From NCBI GenBank assembly GCA_965197405.1, contig OZ240206.1, positions 1,054,001-1,118,000 of the forward strand: a stretch of DNA of 64,000 bases. The letters run 5' to 3'. Under the pieces are notes generated by a model. That model did no database searches, was not told the origin of the DNA, and was given only the letters and a program-made list of their open reading frames with translations. The DNA is from G965197405 sp965197405 (GTDB lineage: Bacteria > Chloroflexota > Dehalococcoidia > Lucifugimonadales > JAGWBF01). The position numbers and the translations under genes were made by a program. Below are positions 1 through 7,983 of the stretch, piece after piece. Each line of letters begins with the position of its first letter. The first letter of the stretch is position 1.

Positions 1-1090
1 CAAACTCGAAGTCCCGCTGGTCGTGGGCGGGAACACCCATCACCGCCCCCGTGCCGTAGCTCATAAGGGCGTAGTCGGCGATGAAGACGGGCACTTGCTG
101 CCCGTTGAGGCGGTTTGTGACGTAAGCGCCCAGGAAAACGCCGGTCTTCTCCTTCTCCGTGGCCAGGCGCTCTATCTCCGTCTGCCGGCGGGCCTGCTCT
201 ACGTAGGACTCCACCTCGGGGCGTCTCTCCGGGGCCGTTAGCTTCTCGACCAGGGGGTGCTCAGGAGCGAGGACCATAAAGGTGACGCCGAAGATGGTGT
301 CTATGCGGGTCGTAAAGGTGCGTATCTCCTTCTCATTCATCTCATCCAGCTCATCCAGGCCGTAGCCGGAAATATCGAAGCCTATCTCCACCCCTTCGCT
401 GCGTCCCACCCAGTTGCGCTGCATGGTGAGGATTTTATCCGGCCAGTCCACAAGGCCGCTGAAGTCCAGGAGCTGCTCGGCGTAGTCGGTTATGCGCAGG
501 AACCACTGCTCCAGGTCGCGCCGGGTGATGGGCGTGTCGCAGCGCTCGCACCTGCCGTTCACCACCTGCTCGTTGGCGAGTACAGTCTGGCAGGAGGGGC
601 ACCAGACCACCGGCGCCTTGGCCCGGTAGGCCAGACCTCTTTCGTAGAGCTTGAGGAAGAACCACTGGTTCCACCTGTAGTACTCCGGGAGACAGCAGAT
701 TATCTCCCGGTCCCAATCGTATATGGTCCCGATGCTATGGAGCTGCCCGGTCATGTTCTCTATATTGCCCATAGTCCAGGTATAGGGATGGATCCCCCTC
801 TGGATGGCGGCGTTCTCTGCGGGGAGGCCGAAGGCGTCGAAGCCCATAGGGTGAAGAACGTTATACCCCTGCATCCGGCGAAAGCGGGAGTGGCAGTCGG
901 CGGGAGCTAGAGCGTACCAGTGGCCGATGTGCAGGTCGCCGGAGGGGTAGGGGTACATGGTAAGCTCGTACCACTTGGGCCTTGGGTCGTCATCCCGCAC
1001 CCGGTAAATCTCGTCCCTCTCCCAGCGCTCCTGCCACTTGCGGTCAATCTCCCCGGGATTGTATCTAAGCTCAACCTGTCGCATAGTCAT
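1..1090 (-). CDS. leuS: Leucyl-tRNA synthetase, N-terminal part (runs off window)
   Basis: Class I aminoacyl-tRNA synthetase that charges tRNA-Leu in the cytosol. Reading the minus strand from 1090 gives about 363 residues with YPSGDLHIGHWYA (HIGH signature at residues 54-57) and FDAFGLPAENAA, both typical of LeuS. A zinc-type CPSC...CERC pair follows, then the start of the CP1 editing domain (TTRIDTIFG, GTGAVMGVPAHDQRD). The frame is open to position 1, so the KMSKS half lies outside the window. Two start codons are possible, ATG at 1090 or ATG at 1084; neither has a strong ribosome-binding site. A mobile repeat fills the space between this start and prkA. Confidence 0.96.
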   Translation of the reverse strand, partial: MTMRQVELRYNPGEIDRKWQERWERDEIYRVRDDDPRPKWYELTMYPYPSGDLHIGHWYALAPADCHSRFRRMQGYNVLHPMGFDAFGLPAENAAIQRGIHPYTWTMGNIENMTGQLHSIGTIYDWDREIICCLPEYYRWNQWFFLKLYERGLAYRAKAPVVWCPSCQTVLANEQVVNGRCERCDTPITRRDLEQWFLRITDYAEQLLDFSGLVDWPDKILTMQRNWVGRSEGVEIGFDISGYGLDELDEMNEKEIRTFTTRIDTIFGVTFMVLAPEHPLVEKLTAPERRPEVESYVEQARRQTEIERLATEKEKTGVFLGAYVTNRLNGQQVPVFIADYALMSYGTGAVMGVPAHDQRDFEF

Positions 1091-1152
1091 GTTTGGCACC
1101 TCGCCGCTATTTTCATCCCCTTGCCCGGCCCTTGCAAGGCTGTGACGATTCC

Positions 1153-1403
1153 GGTAGCGTTTCCATTCAGGTCGTTGAGTTTCCTCTGCGTCGGGTAGGG
1201 ACGACGCCTGCCTGTAGCAGGCAGACCACCCGCAACCCATTTATGTCATTCCGAGCGCAGCGAGGAATCTAAAAATCCATGCTCTCGAATAAGCCCGCGT
1301 CTGAAATTCCCCACTGCGCGGAGTTCATCCTGAGCGCAGCCGAAGGGATCCGTTCGGAATGACACATTGCCAGTGCCAAACCACCTGAAACGCAACGCTA
1401 CCG
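1153..1403. repeat. MITE-like composite element with 7-bp target duplication, overlapping the prkA stop
   Basis: The ends are GGTAGCGTT at 1153-1161 and its inverse AACGCTACC at 1394-1402, with imperfect similarity continuing inward. CGATTCC flanks it on both sides (1146-1152 and 1404-1410). It contains an inner module (1245-1363) starting GTCATTCCGAGCG and ending CGTTCGGAATGAC that recurs near 28145-28290 and 48143-48257. The outer left arm (GCGTTTCCATTCAGG, TTGAGTTTCCTC) recurs near 18511 and, inverted, near 40500. No gene is seen between leuS and prkA apart from this element. Confidence 0.75.
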
Positions 1404-3398
1404 CGATTCCCAGGATACCCTTCCACCTTTGATGGAGACCACCTCTTTGCCCCGGAGGGTCCTCCAGACGAAGTACATAAGGTCCTGGGCGCACTCCTCG
1501 CAATACCCGTACTCCGATAGAAGCCTCTTGATGATGGATTCTCGGCCGCGCTGGCGACGGGGGTCTCTATGCCCGGGGTCTATGGTCAGCTTTACCTCAT
1601 CCCGCATGGGGAAGAGAAGGTTCTCGATGGCCGGCTTCAGCGTGGGGATGGAGCTATAGTCCGGCACAGGCGTATCGGGGGACTGCCGGAGGTAGCGGTA
1701 GACCTGGCAGACCTGCTGGCGGAAGAGGGGCCGCCCGGCATCCCTCAGATTCAGGGCGCCTTCCACCCTGCGCAGGAGTCGCTCGTCCGGCTGCGTTAAC
1801 GACGCGTCCCCAGGGTCCTGGCGGTCGCAAAATACCTGCGCGTTGCGTACATAGGACTGGAAGACCTCGTTAGCCCTGTCGTGGAAGTCCTCCGTGGCAG
1901 CCCTCTGCACCTCTCGAACGGCCAGGTACTCGTACTCCTTCAGGGCTTCCTGCGCCAACTCGAAGATTCTATCCCGCTCTACTTTGCTGATGCCCGCCCG
2001 CTCCGCCAGCCCCTCGGCCAGGCTCTTCAGGGCCTTTGGAGGCGTCAGGCAGCCGGACGCCCTGGTCAGAGCGTCGGCCAGGCGATTTATGACATACCGG
2101 GGAGAGAGGCCGAACATACCCTCCCTGGGACTCTCCTCTCTGAGCCTCTCCACGTCAGCCCCGGTGTAGGGCGGGACTACCAGGCCATCATACAGCCGCA
2201 TCTTTTCCGACGCGGACAGCTTGGGCAGGATGCTGCCCCTTCCCACAACCTCCAGGCGAGACAGGACGGCCAGAGCGGCTGTCACTTGAAGGGTCAGGGG
2301 AGCGAGCCTGACTTCATCCTTCGACCCGGCAGGCGGCGACCCGTCAGGCGACCCGTCGGGACGGCTGAGGCGGCCTTGCGGCAACATCCTGGCGTATATT
2401 TTCACCTCGTCGCTCACCCTCAGATTGTAGGGTATCTTTACCAGGATTAGCCGGTCCAGGAGGGCTGCGGTCTCCTTGTTATTCACGAAGGCGTTGTACT
2501 CCTCTTCGTTGCTATGGGCGATGATGACCTCGTCGGCATAGACGGACCCGAAGCTGCCCAGCTTGATGACCTGCTCCTGGGTCACTCCCAGCATGACCGT
2601 CAGGAACCGCTCATCGGACTTGAATATCTCGATGAACTCCATTATGCCCCTGTTGGCCGCCTCCAGCTCACCGTCCAGACGGAGGCCTTTTCCCGCCCCC
2701 TCGAGCCGGTCGTCCGTGAGATAGGACGCATCCACGCTGCCCACAAGCCTCGATATGTCCTGGGACTGGGGCGACGTGGCGACGAAGGAGCCTATCCCCA
2801 CCCCGGCTGACTGGCTGAGGTTTACCCTCTGCACCTTCACTCTGGCTATGTCGCCCCCGTACTCGTGGCGCAGGTTGTGACGGCACCGGGGGCAGAGGTC
2901 GCCCTCGATGTGCAGGCCGTAATCGCGTTCTATCTCCCGGCGACGCTCCTGCGGGATGAGGTGCAGCGGCTCTTCCTGCATTGGGCAGCCTTTGATGGCG
3001 TACAACGCCCCCTGGTCGCTGCGGCTGTAACGCTCCAGCCCTCCCTTGAGCAGGTTGACTATCGAGGACTTGCCGCTGGCGGGCGGGCCCATGAGGAGGA
3101 GTATGCGCTTCCGCACTTCCATACCCATGGCCGAGGCGTGGAAGAACTGCACGAGACGGTCCAGGGCCACGTCCAACCCGAAGACTTCGCCGGCGAAGAG
3201 CTTGTACCGGGGAGGCCCCCCTTCAGGCCCCGGGGTCGCTCCGGCCCACCGGAGCATGTCGTAGACGCGGGCGTGGGACTGGCGCGCCAGGTCGGGGTTG
3301 GCGATGGCCATGTTCAGGTACTCTTCAAAGGTGCCCTCCCACGAGAGGGCCTCCCACTCCTTGCGCGCCCCTTCGAGGAGCCTTTGTATATCCGCCAT
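1398..3398 (-). CDS. prkA: PrkA-type serine protein kinase (AAA+ fold)
   Basis: A 666-residue PrkA/YeaG family protein; family members are about 630-690 aa. An N-terminal AAA-like domain carries the P-loop GPPASGKS at residues 104-111, followed by CPRCRH near residue 170 and the conserved stretch GIMEFIEIFKSDERF. The C-terminal half has the PrkA domain with FGLSPRYVINRL and the conserved end DPGHRDPRRQRGRESIIKRL (near 605). An Asp/Gly/Ser/Pro-rich insert lies near residue 350. In many bacteria prkA is followed by a DUF444/YeaH gene and a SpoVR gene; neither is here, so it stands alone. The stop codon TAG (1398-1400) lies inside the inverted repeat of the neighbouring mobile element. No strong ribosome-binding site is visible before the ATG at 3398. 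Confidence 0.93.
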   Translation of the reverse strand: MADIQRLLEGARKEWEALSWEGTFEEYLNMAIANPDLARQSHARVYDMLRWAGATPGPEGGPPRYKLFAGEVFGLDVALDRLVQFFHASAMGMEVRKRILLLMGPPASGKSSIVNLLKGGLERYSRSDQGALYAIKGCPMQEEPLHLIPQERRREIERDYGLHIEGDLCPRCRHNLRHEYGGDIARVKVQRVNLSQSAGVGIGSFVATSPQSQDISRLVGSVDASYLTDDRLEGAGKGLRLDGELEAANRGIMEFIEIFKSDERFLTVMLGVTQEQVIKLGSFGSVYADEVIIAHSNEEEYNAFVNNKETAALLDRLILVKIPYNLRVSDEVKIYARMLPQGRLSRPDGSPDGSPPAGSKDEVRLAPLTLQVTAALAVLSRLEVVGRGSILPKLSASEKMRLYDGLVVPPYTGADVERLREESPREGMFGLSPRYVINRLADALTRASGCLTPPKALKSLAEGLAERAGISKVERDRIFELAQEALKEYEYLAVREVQRAATEDFHDRANEVFQSYVRNAQVFCDRQDPGDASLTQPDERLLRRVEGALNLRDAGRPLFRQQVCQVYRYLRQSPDTPVPDYSSIPTLKPAIENLLFPMRDEVKLTIDPGHRDPRRQRGRESIIKRLLSEYGYCEECAQDLMYFVWRTLRGKEVVSIKGGRVSWESR

Positions 3399-3460
3399 GC
3401 GGTCCTCGGTGCTATTGCCGATGCGTGAACAATAAACTAGACCTTGACGACTTCCCCGTC

Positions 3461-3530
3461 GTCACTCCTGCGAAAGCAGGAGTCCGGTGTGCAAGGGCTA
3501 TTCCGGATTCCCGTTTCCACGGGAATGACG
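3461..3530. repeat. REP-like paired hairpins
   Basis: GTCACTCCTGCGAAAGCAGG followed by AGTCC, then ATTCCCGTTTCCACGGGAAT and GACG. These are two short palindromes of the family seen again at 4243, 10886, 18692, 31169, 36181 and 48005. The rest of the 3399-3770 gap holds no convincing gene; a -10-like TATACT lies at 3720-3725. Confidence 0.75.
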
Positions 3531-3770
3531 GGTAGGCTGGTCAAGATATTTATTCACACATCAGCAGATATTAGGATGCGTTACGCAGACTGCCGGAACA
3601 AGTCCCCCTGCCTGTACCTGCCTTTATGTTCGGTGTTTGCCGTCTCAGTATATGTTAGTTTACCCGAAGCGCCGGAGCAACCCAGGATATTTTGAACGGG
3701 TATTTTGAAATAAATGCTGCTATACTCTGGCTTATCGAGAATTATCTGAAAATTGTTTGAGGAGGGTGCG

Positions 3771-4205
3771 ATGGATGTTAAAGGTAGCTACTCTTTTGAT
3801 GCACCTGTAGATAGGGTGTGGGAGGTGCTGCTGGACCCGGCTACTCTGGAGAGCTGTATGCCCGGCTGCGAGAAGCTGAACCCCCTGGGCGATAACCGGT
3901 ACGAGGCTATTATGAGCGTAGGTGTCGGCTCTGTCAAAGGCACGTACCAGGCCACGATCACCCTGGCGGACCAGGTGCCGATGCACTCTTACAGGCTAAT
4001 CGTGGACGGCATCGGTTCGCCCGGTTTCGTCCGCGGCGAGGCTGTCGTATCCCTGGAGGCCCAGGAAGGGAAGACTATGGTGAGGATAGACGGAGAAGCC
4101 CAGGTGGGGGGCACCGTGGCCAGGGTGGGACAGCGTATGATAGGGACCATGCACAAGATGATGATGGACAGGTTCTTCGCGTGCCTCCAGAAGGCCGCCG
4201 CCTAG
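3771..4205 (+). CDS. CoxG-like SRPBCC-fold protein
   Basis: A 144-residue protein resembling carbon monoxide dehydrogenase subunit G (CoxG). This START/SRPBCC-fold family has members that help recruit or mature molybdenum hydroxylases. Family-like stretches are FDAPVDRVWEVLLDPATL and SCMPGCEKL near the N terminus, GSVKGTYQ in the middle, and GEAQVGGTVARVGQRM near residue 115. The start was set at the ATG at 3771 because GAGGAGG lies seven bases upstream; the longer frame from 3753 has no such site. There are no coxL/M/S genes nearby, so an actual role in CO oxidation is not supported. A generic ligand-binding role is possible. Confidence 0.85.
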   Translation: MDVKGSYSFDAPVDRVWEVLLDPATLESCMPGCEKLNPLGDNRYEAIMSVGVGSVKGTYQATITLADQVPMHSYRLIVDGIGSPGFVRGEAVVSLEAQEGKTMVRIDGEAQVGGTVARVGQRMIGTMHKMMMDRFFACLQKAAA

Positions 4206-4213
4206 CTCGCTTA

Positions 4214-4270
4214 CCACGAAAATGCCCTGTAACCCCCATCCCGTCATTCCCGCGCAAGCGGGAATCTATC
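4214..4270. repeat. Short dispersed repeat with REP core
   Basis: Combines a CACGAAAATGCCCTG unit, related to the CATGAAAAT repeats at 18585, 28400 and 47930, with the palindrome ATTCCCGCGCAAGCGGGAAT at 4246-4265. It lies between the convergent CoxG-like and PAP2 genes, where it could serve as a bidirectional transcript end. Confidence 0.7.
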
Positions 4271-4303
4271 TGGCCCTGTAAAGGCCCAGGAAATAGCCAG
4301 CAG

Positions 4304-4894
4304 TCAGGCGAGGTGCAGCATCCTGGCCCCCCGCAGCACCAGGGTGGGTACGGGCTCTATGAGTCTCAGACCTCCGGCCACCAGGTAGCCCATGACCATG
4401 CCTATCAAAGCCCCAACTACCACGTCCGACGGGTAGAAGACCCCTGCGAATATCCTGGACAGCCCCCACAGGGCGGCCAGGGCATAGACGAAAACCCCCA
4501 TCTTGCGGCTCCCCTGCCACACCCCGGAAGCCATGCCGAAAGAGGCGGCGGCGGGATGAGCGGGGAAGGAGGGGTCCGTGGGCTGATAAAAGAGAAGGGT
4601 TATCTCGTGGTCAACGAAGGGCCTGGGCCTGAAGTAATGGTCGTTTATGATGAACACCACCCAGCTGGCGAACCCCATTGATATTATGGCCGTCAACACG
4701 GCCTTCTGGCGGGTGTCCCTGGCCTGGGAGTCCGCCCCCACGAACCACAGGGCCAGGATGCAGAGAGCGATACACGCGGGCAGGAAGTAATCGCTTACCA
4801 GCAGCTTCCCCGCCTCATCCAGGGGGGCGAAACGCCCCACCCACTGGTTCAGCCACAGGACTATTTCCGTGTCTATGTTCAGCGGCGCTTCCAT
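4304..4894 (-). CDS. PAP2-superfamily membrane protein, catalytic histidine replaced
   Basis: A 196-residue membrane protein with about five hydrophobic segments and PAP2-type phosphatase motifs: DHYFRPRP near residue 85-92, PSFPAHPAAASF at 108-119 and SRIFAGVFYPSDVVVG at 146-161. In active PAP2 enzymes, such as undecaprenyl-pyrophosphate phosphatases, the third motif is SRx5HxxxD and the second is PSGH. Here Phe153 stands where the nucleophilic His is expected, and the second motif reads PAHP. The fold assignment is secure but catalysis is doubtful. The gene is last of a three-gene minus-strand operon and overlaps the preceding gene by 16 bp, linking it to plsY and membrane lipid metabolism. 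Confidence 0.85.
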   Translation of the reverse strand: MEAPLNIDTEIVLWLNQWVGRFAPLDEAGKLLVSDYFLPACIALCILALWFVGADSQARDTRQKAVLTAIISMGFASWVVFIINDHYFRPRPFVDHEITLLFYQPTDPSFPAHPAAASFGMASGVWQGSRKMGVFVYALAALWGLSRIFAGVFYPSDVVVGALIGMVMGYLVAGGLRLIEPVPTLVLRGARMLHLA

Positions 4895-5313
4895 CGGTCC
4901 TTCAATGTGCTCAACGTACTCGATAGGGCTTTCAGGTACGTAGTCTGCCTCAGAGCATTCAGCCCGGTGTCGAGCTGCTGGCCGGCGCTGCCCCCGTCGC
5001 TACCCATAGAACGGTTGATTATAGACGAGACGAGGAGGGTCAGCACCAGGGCCAGACCCGCCCCCAGCGCAAAGAAGGCCGACATCTGGTTCCCGTCAAG
5101 ACCGCCCTCGGTGTCCCCGATGTTCCTGGGCTCCGATAAGAAGAACCAGATGAAGGCGGCAACGGTTATCAGAAGTCCCAGGAGGAAGGCCAGGGACCGG
5201 ACTCTGATGAAAAGAAGGCCCCGGAGAGCGCTGTACGCGGCGACCATCTGGAGCACTCCGAGGGCGGCTATGAACACAAACAAGAGATAGTCAAGAACGA
5301 ATCCGCCAAGCAT
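4879..5313 (-). CDS. Small membrane protein of unknown function
   Basis: 144 residues starting MLGGFVLDYLLFVF, with about four hydrophobic segments (residues 5-25, 30-45, 47-65 and 85-105) and a charged, Ser/Thr-rich C-terminal tail ending STLKDRWKRR. The start at 5313 lies five bases after the plsY stop. The longer open frame to 5463 only reads through plsY in another frame and was discarded. I do not recognise the family. Its place between plsY and the PAP2 gene, with an overlap into the latter, suggests co-translation and a membrane or lipid-related job. Confidence 0.75.
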   Translation of the reverse strand: MLGGFVLDYLLFVFIAALGVLQMVAAYSALRGLLFIRVRSLAFLLGLLITVAAFIWFFLSEPRNIGDTEGGLDGNQMSAFFALGAGLALVLTLLVSSIINRSMGSDGGSAGQQLDTGLNALRQTTYLKALSSTLSTLKDRWKRR

Positions 5314-5318
5314 GGCCG

Positions 5319-5972
5319 CTACCCCTGGGGCAACACCTGCTCTCCGGCCTGGCCTTCTTCCGGGCTCTGTAGCTTTCTGGAGGTGTAGTAATGGCGGAGA
5401 CCTACCATGATGGGAAGGCCTATACAGAAGCCCACCATGGAATAAGACGCTCCCATAAACCATGCCAGGAAGGGTAGGGGTATCAGAACCAGGCCTATGC
5501 CCAGGGTGGCGCTTCTGACGATGGGAAGGAGTAGCAGCGCCCCAACGCTCAGGGGTAATGCGGGCATGGGGACCAGCGCTATGAGGACGCCCAGGGCGCT
5601 GGCAGCCCCCCTCCCGCCCCGCATCCTGAGCACGATGGGCCAGTTGTGGCCCGCCACAACTGCTACACCGGCAACCATTCCCGCTCCCGTGCTATCCGTG
5701 AGTCCCCGGGCGATGAGCACGGCAACAGCTCCCTTGCCCAGGTCTGCCGCCGCCACGACCAGGCCCACTTTTGGGCCGATGGTCCGGTAAACGTTGCCGG
5801 CGCCCGGGTTGCGGTCTCCCTCTTCCCGGATGTCTTTACCCTTCATCAGACGGCCCGACAGGTAGGCCGAGGGTATGCAGCCTATGAGATAGGCTATTAC
5901 CAGACCTCCGATCCATTCGACGCTAACCCAGGCCACCTTAAGTCCAAGCCCCTTCTCTGCGGGTGTTTCCAA
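5319..5972 (-). CDS. plsY: Acyl-phosphate:glycerol-3-phosphate acyltransferase PlsY
   Basis: Integral membrane enzyme that transfers an acyl group from acyl-phosphate to glycerol-3-phosphate, the first step of phosphatidic acid synthesis. In 217 residues it shows the ordered PlsY motifs: IPSAYLSGRLMKG, GDRNPGAGNVYRTIG (variant of the usual GSGNxGxTN), ADLGKGAVAV, GHNWPIVL and RGGRGAASALG (usual GGKGVAT). The start is a TTG at 5972 with AGGAGAAGG four bases upstream; no ATG fits. It is first gene of an operon with a small membrane protein and a PAP2 protein. Confidence 0.93.
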   Translation of the reverse strand: METPAEKGLGLKVAWVSVEWIGGLVIAYLIGCIPSAYLSGRLMKGKDIREEGDRNPGAGNVYRTIGPKVGLVVAAADLGKGAVAVLIARGLTDSTGAGMVAGVAVVAGHNWPIVLRMRGGRGAASALGVLIALVPMPALPLSVGALLLLPIVRSATLGIGLVLIPLPFLAWFMGASYSMVGFCIGLPIMVGLRHYYTSRKLQSPEEGQAGEQVLPQG

Positions 5973-6009
5973 AGTACCTTCTCCTCTGGTGGGAGAAGGC
6001 TAAGATGAG

Positions 6010-6101
6010 GGGGATTTGTCCGATACCTTCACCCTCACCTCAATCCTCTCCCGTCAAGGGAGAGGAAGCCCCAAGGCAACACCTTCACAAACGCCCTCTC
6101 A
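6010..6101. repeat. Dispersed repeat (GTGTTGCC / CTCTCCC family)
   Basis: Read on the minus strand it runs from GAGAGGGCGTTT through GAAGGTGTTGCCTTGG, CTCTCCC, GGGAGAGGATTGAGGTG and AGGGTGA. The same order occurs on the plus strand at 44161-44235. The central CTCTCCC...GGGAGAG forms a hairpin. It lies in the gap between ilvE and plsY, where no gene is seen. Confidence 0.75.
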
Positions 6102-6179
6102 GAGTTTGACGTAAGCTACCAGGGACACCAAAGCTTCTTGTAGCAGACGCCCGTGCCGGCACTGATTACATCACGACAT

Positions 6180-7118
6180 TCATACGCTCACCAGCCTGGG
6201 TGTGGCTGCCGTGCACCAGTGTATGTACTTCGGGTTTCTGCCGACTACGACGTCGAAGTACATCTTCTGCAATTTGGCGGAGATAGGCCCCACCAGGCCG
6301 TCACCAACCTTACGGCTGTCCACCTCCACCACGGGCGTGAGATGGGCGGCTGTACCGGTGAGGAAGCATTCGTCCGCTACGTATATCTGGCTTCTGTCTA
6401 TGTGTCTCTCCACCACCTCCAGGCCCAGGTCGCTCTGGGCCAACTGCATCACCGTGTTGCGGGTTATGCCGGGCAGCACGTTGTCCTCGATTGGAGGCGT
6501 GTAAAGCCTTTCATCCACCACCAGGAAGAAGTTCTCTCCGGAGCCCTCACATACGTGCCCGTCCTGGTTCAGGATAATGGCCTCGTCGAACCCCGCCAGC
6601 GTCGCTTCGGTCTTGGCGAGGATGCTGTTCACGTAGATTCCCGATATTTTGAACCGTGCCGGGATCATAGAGTCGTCAACCCGTCGCCAGGAAGAAGTGC
6701 AACAGCGGAGGACGTCAGACCCGAGGTAGCTGCCAAAGGGGACCGCCAGGAGGCAAAAGTCGTTTTCCAACTCCTGGAGCTTGAGGTTCGCCACCTTCTC
6801 TGCGCTCTTGTAAGCCAGGGGGCGTATGTAAAGGTCCTCTGTGAAACCGCACCGCTCCACCAGCTCCACCGTGATGTTGCAGAGGTCCTCCAGGGAGTAG
6901 GGGATGTCTATCATGAGGAGGCGGCACCCCGTGAGAAGCCTCTCGTAGTGTTCCCTCAAGCGGAAGATATAGATGGCCCCTTTCTCCTCGTTCCAGTTCC
7001 CCCTGATGCCTTCAAACACGCCCGTCCCATAGTGCAGCGCGTGAGTCATGATGCTCACCTTGGCATCGCTCAGAGGAACGTACTCTCCCTGGAATAAGGC
7101 ATAGGGGGTCGGGCTCAT
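6180..7118 (-). CDS. ilvE: Branched-chain amino acid aminotransferase
   Basis: PLP-dependent fold-type IV aminotransferase that interconverts Val, Leu and Ile with their 2-oxo acids. It has 312 residues, close to the family norm. Motifs are HALHYGTGVFEGIR at residues 26-39, the PLP lysine Lys157 in RFKISGIYVNSILAK, CEGSGENFF near 190 and LPGITRNTVM near 215. The C-terminal GTAAHLTPVVEVD is typical of IlvE rather than D-amino-acid or aminodeoxychorismate lyase relatives. The ATG at 7118 has AGAGGAGGA just upstream, and a promoter is visible at 7154-7183. It is divergent from comEA. Confidence 0.95.
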   Translation of the reverse strand: MSPTPYALFQGEYVPLSDAKVSIMTHALHYGTGVFEGIRGNWNEEKGAIYIFRLREHYERLLTGCRLLMIDIPYSLEDLCNITVELVERCGFTEDLYIRPLAYKSAEKVANLKLQELENDFCLLAVPFGSYLGSDVLRCCTSSWRRVDDSMIPARFKISGIYVNSILAKTEATLAGFDEAIILNQDGHVCEGSGENFFLVVDERLYTPPIEDNVLPGITRNTVMQLAQSDLGLEVVERHIDRSQIYVADECFLTGTAAHLTPVVEVDSRKVGDGLVGPISAKLQKMYFDVVVGRNPKYIHWCTAATPRLVSV

Positions 7119-7153
7119 CTCTAATCCTCCTCTTTAACCTGGGGGCTTCGGTA

Positions 7154-7183
7154 ATTATAATCAGCCACAGCGCTATAAGGCAA
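7154..7183 (-). promoter_or_regulatory. Predicted sigma-70-type promoter of ilvE
   Basis: On the minus strand TTGCCT (7178-7183), an 18-base spacer, then TATAAT (7154-7159), about 36 bases upstream of the ilvE start. Confidence 0.7.
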
Positions 7184-7200
7184 TACGGCATTTTTAATAA

Positions 7201-7785
7201 ATGTTCTCCGTGAAGACCGCATCCTTTTATGTTTTGCTGGCCCTCTTCATCGCCGCCGTGTCGGGGGGGATTGCTCTCGTGGTGGTCCGCAGCAAGTCGG
7301 CGAGCCCTGGAATTGAGATTTTGCTGCCTACAGCCACTCCCGTACCTGACCTGAAGGTGTACATAAGCGGTGAGGTGGCGGAGCCGGGCGTATACACCAT
7401 GAAAGACGGCGACCGGTTGATGGACGCCATAGCGGCGGCAGGGGGAGCTACCCAGGATGCCCAACTCTTCTGCGTCAACCTGGCCGCGAAGATGAAGGAC
7501 GAGGCCCATTTTCATGTGCCCAGCTCGGAAGAGCCGTGCCAGGCTGCCGCTTCCGCAGGGCCGTTGGAGCAGGCCAACGATAAGATAGACCTGAATACGG
7601 CTGCGATAGAGCAGCTGAAGACCCTACCCGGCATCGGCGAGGTAAAGGCCCAGGCCATTATTGACTACCGGGAAAGGGAGGGAGGCTTCCAGTCCACGGA
7701 GCAGATTATGGAGGTGAAGGGGATAGGCCTCAGCACCTACGAGAGCATCCGCGACCTGGTCCATGCGGGTGGCTTGCCTCCGTGA
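7201..7785 (+). CDS. comEA: ComEA-like DNA-binding protein (SLBB + helix-hairpin-helix)
   Basis: A 194-residue membrane-anchored DNA receptor of the competence type. Residues 8-29 form one transmembrane segment. An SLBB domain (VYISGEVAEPGVYTMKDGDR) spans about 52-110, and a C-terminal tandem helix-hairpin-helix domain (DLNTAAIEQLKTLPGIGEVK, then MEVKGIGLSTYESIRD) spans about 130-190. This architecture matches ComEA, which binds incoming double-stranded DNA outside the membrane. No comEC or comEB follows here. The start at 7201 has a weak ribosome-binding site, and the gap to divergent ilvE is short. Confidence 0.9.
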   Translation: MFSVKTASFYVLLALFIAAVSGGIALVVVRSKSASPGIEILLPTATPVPDLKVYISGEVAEPGVYTMKDGDRLMDAIAAAGGATQDAQLFCVNLAAKMKDEAHFHVPSSEEPCQAAASAGPLEQANDKIDLNTAAIEQLKTLPGIGEVKAQAIIDYREREGGFQSTEQIMEVKGIGLSTYESIRDLVHAGGLPP

Positions 7786-7983
7786 GGACCGGGGGTGACT
7801 ATTCACCCAGAGCGAAGTGCAGCCAAAGGTGGATTGCAGTGGCATCTTGTCGTGACGTACAGGTCGGGGTAAAATATGAACACCTTCAGACTGGATTGGG
7901 CTAATCTCTCATCTGTTCCACCGCGCGCCAGGACAGGCCCCTCCAGGCACTTGAAGAATCTTGCGAGGAGGACGAGTAGTAGG

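Noticed and set aside
3444..3695. 83-codon plus-strand frame
   Set aside because: It runs across REP hairpins; the composition and start site do not support a gene.
6153..7097. 314-codon plus-strand frame opposite ilvE
   Set aside because: Shadow of ilvE, which has all family motifs and a promoter on the minus strand.
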